Assembly (NCBI RefSeq): GCF_019797745.1
Contig: NZ_VOSI01000003.1
Location: 434,001-498,000, forward strand
From: Edaphocola aurantiacus
GTDB taxonomy: Bacteria > Bacteroidota > Bacteroidia > Chitinophagales > Chitinophagaceae
Direction of reading: 5' to 3'
DNA length: 64,000 bases
The position numbers and the translations under genes were made by a program. Positions 52,568-61,862 of this stretch are shown here, piece after piece; positions within the stretch are counted from its first letter, which is position 1; the number at the start of each line of letters is the position of its first letter. The notes under the pieces are model-generated. The model was not told the origin of the DNA and ran no database searches. It worked only from the letters and a program-made list of their open reading frames with translations.

Positions 52568-53953
52568 TTAGCCTATGCTCAGGTAGCTCACTTCATTCTT
52601 ATCCGCATCCAGCATATTATTGGCATAGAACTGTGCTACAATGCGGTCCGGGAAATTGAACTTCACAGACGGGCAGGCTTGTATACCCTCATGCCATAGC
52701 TTAGGGCATTGTCCGCCGCATATAGGTAGTATCTTGCATTTAGAGCAAGGCACCTCTCCGTTCAGGATAGTGTCGTTCCAGTTGCTGAACGGACGGAAGG
52801 TTTCATCGATCAGTTCGTTGGAAGAATGAGTGTATTGTGCAATGCGGTGCTGATGATTATTCGTCTCATATACCGGTACCTGAGATACTTCGGAACAGTT
52901 AAAGAGGTTGCCTTCGGCATCAAACAATTCCGCATTATCTTTCAGGCTCATGCACACAATATTTTTTTGCTGGCCGGGTACAAATTGTATCGGATAGCCT
53001 TTGGCCAGTAATTGCAGCTTCATCTCCAGCTCTATATCTGCAAATTCAGTATCAGAGAGCGAGGTAAAGTGTGCATCATTACCCCAGGAGTGGATCGGAG
53101 CCAGGTAGAACTTCGCGTACTTGAATATATTTTCCTGTTCCAGCAGTTCTACCAGTTCAGTAATGCTCTCGTAGTTATTCTTATCTATATTGGAACGAAT
53201 GATCATAGTTGGCTTATGCTGTGCAAACCGTTCATCATTTACAATAGATTTGAGGTTGTTGAGGATAATATCGAAGGTCTGGTTGCCTTCCTTGGTATGC
53301 CGGCGCTGGTCGTGATAGGTTGCCGTACCATCCAGCGTGATTTCAAACTCATCTACCTTATGGTTTAGTAGCAGGTCAAAAAAGATTTCACGTTTTAGAC
53401 TAAGCCCGTTGGTAACGATCTTTGCACTGTAGTCCAGTTGCTGCTCACGGCATAATTCCTGAAACCGGTTGCTCAGGCTGCGGATAGATTTGATCCCCAT
53501 CAGCGGCTCACCTCCAAACCAGCAAATGCCCAGTGCTTTATACTCCTTCTTAGTAAGGTTATGTACTACCCTGCTCAGGATCGCCTCTTCCTGGAAGAAT
53601 CCCATCGTCTTTTTGTTGTGAGACTGGCCGCAGTAACTGCATCCTAACTGGCAGTTCGCAGAGGGCTGTATAGACTGGTATAAGGTATAGCTGTCATTAT
53701 CGATAGCCTGCTTGTTTACCGTAATGTGCTCCTGCAGTTCGTTTGTTTCCGATAAACGTATGAACTTATCTTCCACCAGCTTATTCAGGATATTTTCCGG
53801 TATCTGTTCAAACTGTCCTTCTTCTATCAATCCGCCGATCTGTTGATCCAGGGCATATAGTTTATTGGATAAAGTGGAATAAATGATTTCATATTTTCCG
53901 CCGACAAGCACATTTCCTTTAATAAAGTAATAACTCTTTTTATACTGCATCAT
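52568..53953 (-). CDS. radical SAM / SPASM peptide-modifying enzyme
   Basis: 461 residues. The radical SAM cluster is CxxxCxxC: Cys101, Cys105, Cys108 in NCQLGCSYCGQ. Residues ~10-85 form a PqqD/RRE-like leader-binding-type domain (KLYALDQQIGGLIEEG, ILNKLVEDKFIRL). The C-terminal SPASM region has LFNCSEVS, then PCSKCKILPICGGQCPKLW and ACPS, enough Cys for two auxiliary [4Fe-4S] clusters. Such enzymes install thioether, epimer or C-C crosslinks in peptides. The three precursor genes directly downstream in the same direction are the obvious substrates. The upstream gap to the divergent purH gene carries the promoter. Confidence 0.92.
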   Translation of the reverse strand: MMQYKKSYYFIKGNVLVGGKYEIIYSTLSNKLYALDQQIGGLIEEGQFEQIPENILNKLVEDKFIRLSETNELQEHITVNKQAIDNDSYTLYQSIQPSANCQLGCSYCGQSHNKKTMGFFQEEAILSRVVHNLTKKEYKALGICWFGGEPLMGIKSIRSLSNRFQELCREQQLDYSAKIVTNGLSLKREIFFDLLLNHKVDEFEITLDGTATYHDQRRHTKEGNQTFDIILNNLKSIVNDERFAQHKPTMIIRSNIDKNNYESITELVELLEQENIFKYAKFYLAPIHSWGNDAHFTSLSDTEFADIELEMKLQLLAKGYPIQFVPGQQKNIVCMSLKDNAELFDAEGNLFNCSEVSQVPVYETNNHQHRIAQYTHSSNELIDETFRPFSNWNDTILNGEVPCSKCKILPICGGQCPKLWHEGIQACPSVKFNFPDRIVAQFYANNMLDADKNEVSYLSIG

Positions 53954-54391
53954 ATTGATTTTTTTCAGGCCTCAGTGATCAGTTTTACGCCTTTCTCTTT
54001 ATAAATCCGTTAACTAAAGCTAAGGTATATCATATAAATGTGAAATAAAACAGTACTGTGACAAATAATTCATGAAACAGAGAAAAAATAAAATAATTTA
54101 TTTTTGATAATTTATAATAAGATGGTTTTTATTAATTCATTTATTTGAGAAAAAATCTATTTTAATAAAAAAAATGCTGCTATCCTGTCAAATACACCTG
54201 AAAACAGCTCTTTTGTCCTGTTTCTGGAGCATTATTTATACATCAATGTGCTGATTAATGGAGTGCTGTAGTCTGCGGCGGCTTATGGCCGGATGTGATT
54301 AGTAGCCTGTTTAAGGTACTTTTTGAATACTTGCAAAAAATACCGAAATTTGCAGCCCAAAGCAATTGGCTAATATTTCAATATCAATTAT
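53954..54391. other. divergent promoter region, radical SAM locus / purH
   Basis: 438 bp, strongly A+T-rich in the middle (about 54040-54180). No gene seen. On the minus strand TAGCTTTA (54014-54021), ~60 bp before the radical SAM ATG, is a possible -7 element. Confidence 0.5.
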
Positions 54392-55906
54392 ATGTCTACA
54401 AAATCGATCAAATCGGCTTTAATTTCCGTATTCTACAAAGATGGTCTGGCACCGCTGGTGCAGGAACTGCACCGTCAGGGAGTAACCATTTACTCTACTG
54501 GTGGTACACAGCAGTTTATTGAAGACCTGAGCATCCCATGTGTTCCGGTAGAAAGCCTGACTACCTACCCTGCTATCCTGGGCGGCCGCGTGAAAACCCT
54601 GCACCCTGCAGTATTCGGTGGTATCCTGGGCAGAAGAAGCAATGAGCAGGATCTGGAAGAAATGAAAGAATACAATATCCCGGAGATCGACCTGGTGATT
54701 GTAGATCTGTATCCATTTGAAGAGACTTTAAAAAATACTAACGAAGAGCAACTGATCATCGAGAAAATCGATATCGGCGGACCTTCTATGATTCGTGCGG
54801 CGGCTAAAAACTTTAAAGATTTAGTGGTACTGGCCGATAAGAATGATTATACTGTACTGGAAAACATGCTGCGTGAGCAAAATGGTGAAACCAGTCTGGA
54901 ACAACGTAAAGCATTTGCTGCCAAAGCATTTGAAGTAGTAATGAACTACGATATTGCGATCAACAACTACTTTAACGGTACTATTTTACAACCGCTGAAA
55001 CATAAGCAGAGCCTGCGTTACGGTGAGAACCCTCATCAGTCTGCAAGCTTCTACGGTGACCTGAACGAAATCTTCAACCAGGTAAACGGTAAAGAACTGT
55101 CTTATAATAACCTGGTTGATGTTGATGCTGCTGTACAACTGATCAGCGATTTCAAAGCGGCTGATGATGCTGTATTTGCGATCATTAAGCATACCAATGT
55201 ATGTGGTGTGGCTGCAAGAGCTACTGTAAAAGAAGCCTGGGATGCTGCGCTGGCCGGTGATCCGGAAAGTGCTTTTGGTGGTGTACTGATTACCAATAAA
55301 ACTGTTGATGTAGCTACGGCTAATGCGATTAATGAGATCTTCTTTGAAGTATTAATGGCACCTTCTTTCGATGAAGAAGCACTGACGATCCTGAAATCTA
55401 AGAAAAACCGTATCCTACTGGCGATGAACGAGCAAACGGCTTCTTATGTAACCAACTTTAAGTCTATCCTGAACGGTACACTGGTACAGGACGCAGATCA
55501 GGGTAACTTCGAGAAATGGGAAGATGTTGGTGGCAGAACGGTTACCGAAGCCGAAAAAGCAGAACTGACGTTTGCTAACATCGTTTGTAAACACCTGAAA
55601 AGTAATGCAATCGCATTAGTAAAAGATAAACAACTGATTGGTAAAGGCTGTGGTCAGACCAGCCGTGTAGATGCTCTGCGTCATGCGATTGAGAAAGCCA
55701 AACAATTCAAGTTTGACCTGAATGGTGCTGTACTGGCATCTGATGCCTTCTTCCCGTTCAATGACTGTGTGGAGATGGCCGATAAAGAAGGTGTTGTTGC
55801 CTTTATCCAACCGGGTGGTTCTATCCGCGATAAAGACAGCATTGAATACTGTAAGGAGCATAACCTGGCTATGGTAATGACCGGTCAGAGACACTTCAGA
55901 CACTAG
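54392..55906 (+). CDS. purH: bifunctional AICAR formyltransferase / IMP cyclohydrolase
   Basis: 504 residues, full length for PurH. The N-terminal IMP cyclohydrolase (MGS-fold) part has VTIYSTGGTQQFIED and LGGRVKTLHPAVFGGIL. The C-terminal AICAR transformylase part has LRYGENPHQSASFYGDL, AIIKHTNVCGVA (Lys-His of the active site), ESAFGGVL and the ending MVMTGQRHFRH. It carries out the last two steps of IMP synthesis in the cytoplasm. No other purine gene is adjacent. Core-genome gene; it marks the right edge of the RiPP-like locus. Confidence 0.97.
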   Translation: MSTKSIKSALISVFYKDGLAPLVQELHRQGVTIYSTGGTQQFIEDLSIPCVPVESLTTYPAILGGRVKTLHPAVFGGILGRRSNEQDLEEMKEYNIPEIDLVIVDLYPFEETLKNTNEEQLIIEKIDIGGPSMIRAAAKNFKDLVVLADKNDYTVLENMLREQNGETSLEQRKAFAAKAFEVVMNYDIAINNYFNGTILQPLKHKQSLRYGENPHQSASFYGDLNEIFNQVNGKELSYNNLVDVDAAVQLISDFKAADDAVFAIIKHTNVCGVAARATVKEAWDAALAGDPESAFGGVLITNKTVDVATANAINEIFFEVLMAPSFDEEALTILKSKKNRILLAMNEQTASYVTNFKSILNGTLVQDADQGNFEKWEDVGGRTVTEAEKAELTFANIVCKHLKSNAIALVKDKQLIGKGCGQTSRVDALRHAIEKAKQFKFDLNGAVLASDAFFPFNDCVEMADKEGVVAFIQPGGSIRDKDSIEYCKEHNLAMVMTGQRHFRH

Positions 55907-55990
55907 TCTTTACTGATTAATATTTTTGATAATTCTGATTCAGCAACACCAGTTTACCTGGTGTTGTTGTGTTAACAAAACACCTGTTTT

Positions 55991-57172
55991 ATGCAACCTG
56001 CTTTAAATGACTTTTTTGCTGCCCTGGACCAGAGCATTGCTGACGATAGCCTGGTGAAGATCAGCTTGGGTAACTATCGTGGCACAGAGCCGCTGAAGAA
56101 TATCTATGTAAAAGCAGTGCTGATCAAGCAGAAAGCGATGCTGAGTTTTACGTATCGCTACAAGACCAGGGATATTGTAAAGAACTATACGCCGGAGGAG
56201 GCCCGTACAGAGCTGAGTACTCATATTGCTACAGATCAGTTTCGTATTGCCACCCTTTTTACCACTGCATTTGATGCCGTTCTGGAGTTTAATAAAAGCA
56301 ATACACTGACATTCCGCAAAGGCAAAGCCAGTCTGAACGTAGTGCCTGAGAAGTCTCATGACCGTACCAAGCAGCGTAAGCTGGAAGCCAATGGTAAGCA
56401 GTACCTGCATGAATTACAGATCACAGACGCAGAAGGAAAGGTATATAAAAGTGCGCAGGATAAATTCCGCCAGATCAATCACTATATAGAAATCTTAAGC
56501 ACCCTGCTGAAAGAGCTGCCGGCAAAGGATATGCTGCATGTAGCAGATATGGGTGCCGGTAAGGGATACCTGACCTTTGCCTTATATGATTACCTGACCA
56601 ATACCCTGCAGAAACCTGCAACCGTTACGGGTGTGGAGTATCGACAGGACCTGGTAGCACTGTGTAATAACATTGCCGGTAATGTAGGTTTTGATAAACT
56701 GCATTTTGAAGAAGGTACAATCGAAGCATACCAGCCCGAAGAGATCGATGTATTGATTGCCCTGCATGCCTGCGATACGGCCACGGACGATGCTATTGCG
56801 AAAGGAATTCATGGTGATGCAGACCTGATCGTAGTTGCGCCTTGTTGTCATAAGCAGATCCGCCGCGAGATGGAGCAGCATAAGGCAGATAATGACCTGG
56901 ACTTCCTGCTGAAGCATGGCATCTTCACCGAACGCCAGTCAGAAATGGTGACCGATGGGATACGCGCGCTGATCCTGGAATATTTCGGCTACCGTACCAA
57001 AGTGTTTGAATTTATATCTGATGCACATACGCCTAAAAATGTACTGATCGTAGGCGCTAAAAAAGGCCACCAGGACCCGGCACAGAAACAATTGCTGCTG
57101 GATAAAATAAAAAATGCCAAAGCGTACTTTGGCATTCAACAACATTATCTTGAAAAAGTAACGGGTATATAA
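55991..57172 (+). CDS. class I SAM-dependent methyltransferase (Methyltransf_32/GSTCD-like)
   Basis: 393 residues. An N-terminal ~150-residue substrate domain (NDFFAALDQSIADDSLVKIS, FRKGKASLNVVPEKSHDRTK) is followed by a Rossmann methyltransferase: motif I VADMGAGKGYLTFALYDYL, post-I VTGVEYRQDLV, and IDVLIALHACDTATDDAI, then VVAPCCHKQIRREM. The HACD...PCCHK pattern is that of the GSTCD-like / Methyltransf_32 group, thought to act on RNA, though the target is not established. Its stop codon touches the stop of the convergent META-domain gene with no spacer. Confidence 0.85.
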   Translation: MQPALNDFFAALDQSIADDSLVKISLGNYRGTEPLKNIYVKAVLIKQKAMLSFTYRYKTRDIVKNYTPEEARTELSTHIATDQFRIATLFTTAFDAVLEFNKSNTLTFRKGKASLNVVPEKSHDRTKQRKLEANGKQYLHELQITDAEGKVYKSAQDKFRQINHYIEILSTLLKELPAKDMLHVADMGAGKGYLTFALYDYLTNTLQKPATVTGVEYRQDLVALCNNIAGNVGFDKLHFEEGTIEAYQPEEIDVLIALHACDTATDDAIAKGIHGDADLIVVAPCCHKQIRREMEQHKADNDLDFLLKHGIFTERQSEMVTDGIRALILEYFGYRTKVFEFISDAHTPKNVLIVGAKKGHQDPAQKQLLLDKIKNAKAYFGIQQHYLEKVTGI

Positions 57173-57625
57173 TTAATCCCAGTCCGGTCTTACCGCTGTC
57201 AGGAATACTCCTTTGTTGTCTTTCAGATACAGGAAATGACCTTTGATCTCATAGCTCATTTCCTCTTTTACCCCGTGAGAGAAGGCACTCTCCATCTGTG
57301 TAATGCCTTCGCAGAACATCATAGTACTGATCACATTGCCGAATTTGATCTTACCTGCAGAGGGAATACTGTAATCAAAGCCCATGCCATTGCAGCCGAA
57401 GTTGGCCGCGCCTCTTGAATCTTCTTTGTTGAAGGTAATATAGGCTGCTTTTTTCAGCAGCATCTCATTATCTCCGCCTCTGATTTCTTTCACCATCCAT
57501 TTTTGTTTCAGTGCTTCAGCATTAGTAGTAACACTACTGTTGGTTTTGTTTTTCTTACCGGCAGCGCAGCTACCCAGCGAAATGGTAGCCATCAGGGCAC
57601 CGGCGATCAGGAACGAGTATCTCAT
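57173..57625 (-). CDS. META-domain (DUF306/HslJ-like) lipoprotein
   Basis: 150 residues. Lipobox SLGSC gives Cys20, followed by a short linker and a META domain: KWMVKEIRGGDNEML, YITFNKEDSRGAANFGCNGM, STMMFCEGITQMESAF, and the closing LYLKDNKGVFLTAVR. META lipoproteins are periplasmic-facing and often tied to stress or membrane integrity; a defined role is lacking. It is convergent with the methyltransferase gene, stop to stop, with zero spacing and no hairpin between them. Confidence 0.88.
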   Translation of the reverse strand: MRYSFLIAGALMATISLGSCAAGKKNKTNSSVTTNAEALKQKWMVKEIRGGDNEMLLKKAAYITFNKEDSRGAANFGCNGMGFDYSIPSAGKIKFGNVISTMMFCEGITQMESAFSHGVKEEMSYEIKGHFLYLKDNKGVFLTAVRPDWD

Positions 57626-57780
57626 GTTGTAATAATTTTATGTTTTAAGGATGTTTTAATTAAGATGCAGCAGGAGCTAAAGTTACATATAATACTACAA
57701 GGATTAACCAACGCTTAGGATTTTTTGCCCTTTTCATAAGCGTAAGGCTGTTGCTGTCAGCGGATTTAGACATAAAATAC

Positions 57781-57788
57781 TATCTTTG
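57781..57788 (+). promoter_or_regulatory. Bacteroidota -7 element upstream of yajQ
   Basis: TATCTTTG matches TAnnTTTG, 15 bp before the ATG. No well-spaced -33 TTG seen. Confidence 0.5.
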
Positions 57789-57803
57789 TGTAAACTTATT
57801 ATT

Positions 57804-58295
57804 ATGCCTTCTTTTGATATCAGTAGTAAAGTAGATTTACAAACTTTAGATAATGCTATTAACACCGCTAAAAAGGAAATCAGCACCCGTTATGATTTCA
57901 AAGGTTGTCATTGCGAAATAGATCTGGACAAGAAAAACTTCGTACTGAAACTGGAAATCGAGAGTGAAATGCAGTTAACACAGGCAGAAGATATTATCGT
58001 GACCAAAGCGATGCGCCAGGGCCTGGATGCAAAATGTTTTGACCTCAGTAAAGAGCATACTGCATCGGGTAAATATGTTAGAAAAGAAATCAAAATCCGT
58101 AATGGTATAGATCAGACCGATGCAAAAAAGATTGTGAAAATGATCAAAGACAGCGGCGCGAAAGTACAGGCAGCGATTATGGATGACATTATCCGTGTAA
58201 CGGGCAAAAAAATAGATGACCTGCAGGAAGTAATTGCGTTGTGCAGAAGCTCCGCACTGGAACTGCCCCTTCAATTTATCAATATGAAAAGCTAA
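57804..58295 (+). CDS. yajQ: YajQ-family (UPF0234) nucleotide-binding protein
   Basis: 163 residues from the ATG at 57804 (MPSFDISSKVDLQTLDNAIN), the canonical YajQ start. The family pattern runs throughout: KKEISTRYDFKGC, FVLKLEIESEMQL, RKEIKIRNGIDQTDAKKIVK, and the ending ELPLQFINMK. YajQ proteins are small cytoplasmic two-domain proteins that bind cyclic di-GMP in Xanthomonas and nucleic acid or nucleotides elsewhere. Whether c-di-GMP binding applies here is not known. Confidence 0.94.
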   Translation: MPSFDISSKVDLQTLDNAINTAKKEISTRYDFKGCHCEIDLDKKNFVLKLEIESEMQLTQAEDIIVTKAMRQGLDAKCFDLSKEHTASGKYVRKEIKIRNGIDQTDAKKIVKMIKDSGAKVQAAIMDDIIRVTGKKIDDLQEVIALCRSSALELPLQFINMKS

Positions 58296-58352
58296 CGCTT
58301 TTCATATTTTTTTGGTACCTACCCGATCTCATAACCTTAAGCATAAACTTAT

Positions 58353-59120
58353 ATGGACAAGCAAAACAGTACTACACGGTTCAGTGATCGCGTAGAAGAC
58401 TATAAGCGGTACCGGCCTGGTTATCCTGCTGCGATCGTACCGTTTCTGGAGCAGCATTATGGCTTATCTGCTGCGGAGTATAAAATTGCAGATATTGGTG
58501 CGGGTACCGGTATTTCCAGTCGTTTATTCCTCGACCATGGGTATACGGTTATTGGAGTAGAGCCCAATAAAGAGATGCGGCAGGCAGCGATTGCAGATCT
58601 GCAGCAGTTTGAAACCTTCAGTATACAGGATGGTACTGCAGAGCATACCGGATTGGACGATGATAGTATTGACGTGCTTATGGCTGCCCAGGCCTTTCAC
58701 TGGTTTGATAAGGCCGCGGTACGTAAAGAGTTTGCACGCATTCTAAAACCCGAAGGACTGGTTATTTTAATATGGAACGAACGCTTAATCCAAAGCCGGT
58801 TCGAGCAGGCATACGATGAGTTGATTCTCCGGTATGCAATAGACTATGTACAGGTGCAGCATCGTAATATTGAATATGCCGATATTAAAATGTTCTTTGC
58901 GCCCGGATTCTGTGTACAACATGAGTTTACCAATCAGCAGATTTTCGATTTTGAAGGACTGAAGGGAAGATTATTGTCTTCATCTTATATGCCCAAGGCA
59001 GGCCATCAGGCTTATGCAGCCATGATCGCAGAGCTAGAGCAATTGTTTGAACAATATCAGGAAGGTAATACCATTCAAATCAGTTATACTACTAAAATAT
59101 ATATAGGCCGGCTAAGATAA
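58353..59120 (+). CDS. class I SAM-dependent methyltransferase
   Basis: 255 residues. SAM-binding motif ADIGAGTGISSRLFLDHGYT, VIGVEPNKEM (acidic residue binding ribose), the LDDDSIDVLMAAQAFHWFDK motif IV/V region, and FARILKPEGLVILIWNER. This is the Methyltransf_11/25 type acting on small molecules; close relatives are annotated only as methyltransferases. It begins 57 bp after yajQ in the same direction and ends in a hairpin. The substrate is unknown. Confidence 0.88.
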   Translation: MDKQNSTTRFSDRVEDYKRYRPGYPAAIVPFLEQHYGLSAAEYKIADIGAGTGISSRLFLDHGYTVIGVEPNKEMRQAAIADLQQFETFSIQDGTAEHTGLDDDSIDVLMAAQAFHWFDKAAVRKEFARILKPEGLVILIWNERLIQSRFEQAYDELILRYAIDYVQVQHRNIEYADIKMFFAPGFCVQHEFTNQQIFDFEGLKGRLLSSSYMPKAGHQAYAAMIAELEQLFEQYQEGNTIQISYTTKIYIGRLR

Positions 59121-59136
59121 TATCCTGCCGGCCTAT
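59103..59136. terminator. hairpin between convergent genes
   Basis: 10-bp stem ATAGGCCGGC / GCCGGCCTAT overlapping the methyltransferase stop codon; faces the convergent ABC-F gene. Confidence 0.6.
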
Positions 59137-59159
59137 GCTTAAATGAGATTTTATATCTC

Positions 59160-61109
59160 TTACAATCCTTCTTCCAGTTCCATCAGCTTTTCAAAAGCAG
59201 TATCATACTGTGCCTGCAGGGTATCACATTGTGCGGATTGAGCACTGTAGCGATCTTCAGCCTGCTTGAACAGTATCTTATCTGCATAGATATCTGGGTT
59301 GCCCAGGTCACTTTCATATTGCGCTTTCAGTTTCACTGCTTCACTCAATTGCTGCTCCAGGCGTTCTACCGTTTTCTGTTGCTTTTGTACTTCTTTCTGC
59401 TGCGCGCGGTTTACCTGGTTATTATTATTGGTAACCACAGGTGTTTCCTTTACCACAGGCGCTTTCGGAGCATTCTTTTCTGCGGCCAGGGCTTCTTTTG
59501 CTTTAGCGGCTGTTTTCTCTTTCCAGTATATCCACTCATCGTACGGGCCTTCGAAGGATTTGATCTTGCCTTCTTCAATCTCCCAGTACTTATTCGCCGT
59601 TTTACTCACAAAGTAACGGTCATGCGAAATCAGGATAAGGGTACCTTCATACTGTTGGAGGGCCTCGATCAGCAGTTCTACAGACTGCATATCCAGGTGG
59701 TTCGTAGGCTCATCGAGCAGCAGGAAGTTGGCATTGCTGGTGATTACCTTCGCCAGTGCTACCCTCGCTTTTTCTCCTCCCGACAATACCTTGATCTTTT
59801 TAAACACATCATCGCCTGAGAAGAGGAAACAGCCCAGGAGCTGTCTCAGCTGCACCTCTGTCTTATTACTGCCACAGGATTTAAGCTCCTCCAGAATTGT
59901 ATTTTCAACATTCAGACTTTCCAGCTGGTGCTGCGCATAGAAGCTGGCAATTACATTATGCCATCCGGTACGCACCCCTTCAAATGATTCTGTACCGGTA
60001 ATGATGCGCATTAATGTAGATTTACCTTTACCATTGGCACCTACCAGCGCAATTTTATCGCCACGTATAATTTCTGCATCTGTATTTTTTAGCAGTTGCA
60101 GATCTCCATACGCTTTAGATACATTCTTCAGGTCACAGATAATCTTGCCCGGTGTCACAGACACTGCAAAGTTGATGTTCATGCGTGGTCCGCTATCTTC
60201 ATTCAACGCTATACGGTCCAGTTTTTCCAGGCGCTTGATCGCACTCTGTGCCTGTGCCGCTTTAGTAGCCTGTGCGCGGAAGCGCTCGATAAAGCGTTCC
60301 TGCTGTTTGATATATTTCTGCTGGTTCTCGTATTCGCGCTCCATAAACTCCATTCTGGTAGCTTTCTCCTCTTCGTAGAAAGAGTAGTTGCCGGAATAGA
60401 TATGCAGCTTCTGCTGGAAGAGTTCTACAATCTTGGTGACCATTCTGTCAAGGAAGTAACGGTCATGCGATACGATGATCACCGTGCCAGGATATGATTG
60501 CAGGTATTTTTCCAGCCATTCGATAGAGGGTAAATCCAGGTGGTTCGTAGGTTCATCGAGCAGTAGAATGTCGGGTTGCTGCAGCATGATTTTTGCCAGC
60601 AGTACACGCATTCTCCATCCGCCGGAAAACTGGTTGTATGGACGGTGCAAATCCTTGGTCTGGAAACCTAAACCTTCCAGCACCGCCGATGCTTTGTGCT
60701 CCATTTCATAACCGCCGGCCATTTCAAACTCATGCAGGGCTTCGCTGTATTGCAACAGCAGCGCCTCATCTTCATAATTAGTTTCCAGTTCTTTGGTCAG
60801 CTGCTCAATCTGTTTTTCCAATTCTGCAGCCTTCTCATAAGCCTGCATACATACAGAAACAATGCTGTCATCAGTCGAGAAGCTAAGCAGGTCCTGGTTG
60901 AAAAAGCCCAATGTGGTATCATTGGCTTTCTGCATATTGCCTGATTCAGCCCGGTATTCTCCGGTGATCAGTCTTAATAATGTAGATTTCCCGGCACCAT
61001 TAGGTCCGATTAGTCCGATACGTTCATTTTCTCCGATCTGCCAGCTAGCCTCATCAAGCATAGTGCGGGCTCCGAAAGAAAAGGTTATATTATTAAGTGC
61101 TAAAAGCAT
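59160..61109 (-). CDS. ABC-F family ATPase (Uup/EttA group)
   Basis: 649 residues, two ABC domains and no membrane segment. Domain 1: GPNGAGKSTLL, FSGGWRMRVLLAKIM, LLLDEPTNHLDLPSIEWL. Linker: EYENQQKYIKQQERFIERFR. Domain 2: GANGKGKSTLMR, LSGGEKARVALAKVI, LLLDEPTNHLDMQSVELL. The C-terminal region is a charged coiled coil (VQKQQKTVERLEQQLSEAVK, typical of Uup-like members). ABC-F proteins act on the ribosome in translation; some give antibiotic resistance by target protection. No drug-specific linker can be recognised here. It is divergent from the L,D-transpeptidase-like gene. Confidence 0.93.
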   Translation of the reverse strand: MLLALNNITFSFGARTMLDEASWQIGENERIGLIGPNGAGKSTLLRLITGEYRAESGNMQKANDTTLGFFNQDLLSFSTDDSIVSVCMQAYEKAAELEKQIEQLTKELETNYEDEALLLQYSEALHEFEMAGGYEMEHKASAVLEGLGFQTKDLHRPYNQFSGGWRMRVLLAKIMLQQPDILLLDEPTNHLDLPSIEWLEKYLQSYPGTVIIVSHDRYFLDRMVTKIVELFQQKLHIYSGNYSFYEEEKATRMEFMEREYENQQKYIKQQERFIERFRAQATKAAQAQSAIKRLEKLDRIALNEDSGPRMNINFAVSVTPGKIICDLKNVSKAYGDLQLLKNTDAEIIRGDKIALVGANGKGKSTLMRIITGTESFEGVRTGWHNVIASFYAQHQLESLNVENTILEELKSCGSNKTEVQLRQLLGCFLFSGDDVFKKIKVLSGGEKARVALAKVITSNANFLLLDEPTNHLDMQSVELLIEALQQYEGTLILISHDRYFVSKTANKYWEIEEGKIKSFEGPYDEWIYWKEKTAAKAKEALAAEKNAPKAPVVKETPVVTNNNNQVNRAQQKEVQKQQKTVERLEQQLSEAVKLKAQYESDLGNPDIYADKILFKQAEDRYSAQSAQCDTLQAQYDTAFEKLMELEEGL

Positions 61110-61202
61110 ATTACGTGGTGATTATATATTCGTACAAGTAAAAAGATTGCAAATTTAACCCTTTTGCAACAAAGGAATGGATAAATTGCAGTAATCATTA
61201 TT

Positions 61203-61856
61203 ATGAAAAAAGCATTGTTACTCGCTGGTGGCATTATTCTGGCCAGTGTACTTCTTTTTTGTGTCTTGCATTACCAACAGACTGCCAATTATTTATTCCG
61301 TAACCGTAATCCCGAGGCGAAACGGCCCCCTGTGGTTGATGTCTCCCTTCGCTCCGTACTGGACCGCCGTGCGACTAAGCTGCTGGGTTATGCCCGCAGG
61401 CATGGTTATGATACTGCAGTGGTACTGATGGCTGATATGCGGCTGCCCTCCGGAAGCAATCGCTTTTTTGTATATGATCTGCAAAAGAAAAGGGTTATAC
61501 AGCAAAGCCTTGTGGCACATGGCCGGTGTAACGAAACGGTACAGATCAGCAGGCGCTATGGCAATGAAGTGGGTTGTGGCTGTACCTCGCTGGGCCGCTA
61601 TATGATCGGTGCACCTTACCAGGGTAAATTCGGACTGGCTTATAAGCTGTACGGCCTGGACAGTACCAATAATAATGCCTTTGAACGGTTTGTCGTTTTA
61701 CATGCACATGAGTGCGTGCCCAGTGGAGAGGTTGCTCCCTATCCTATCTGCCAGAGCGATGGCTGCCCTACGCTGGCTCCTTCCTTCTTAAAGAAACTGG
61801 CCGTGGTTATTGACAAAGCAACACGCCCGGTGCTGCTCGAGATCTTTGATGAATGA
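61203..61856 (+). CDS. murein L,D-transpeptidase-like (YkuD_2) protein
   Basis: 217 residues. N-terminal membrane anchor or signal (LLLAGGIILASVLLFCVLHY). The catalytic-domain pattern of the Bacteroidota YkuD_2 family: FFVYDLQKKRVIQQSLVAHG, EVGCGCTSLGRYMIG, FVVLHAHECVPS, then QSDGCPTLAPSFLKKL. The Cys of SDGCP with His of HAHE are the expected catalytic pair. It acts in the periplasm, possibly cross-linking or trimming peptidoglycan. It is a single gene, convergent with the YraN gene 6 bp downstream. Confidence 0.88.
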   Translation: MKKALLLAGGIILASVLLFCVLHYQQTANYLFRNRNPEAKRPPVVDVSLRSVLDRRATKLLGYARRHGYDTAVVLMADMRLPSGSNRFFVYDLQKKRVIQQSLVAHGRCNETVQISRRYGNEVGCGCTSLGRYMIGAPYQGKFGLAYKLYGLDSTNNNAFERFVVLHAHECVPSGEVAPYPICQSDGCPTLAPSFLKKLAVVIDKATRPVLLEIFDE

Positions 61857-61862
61857 TCGGGT

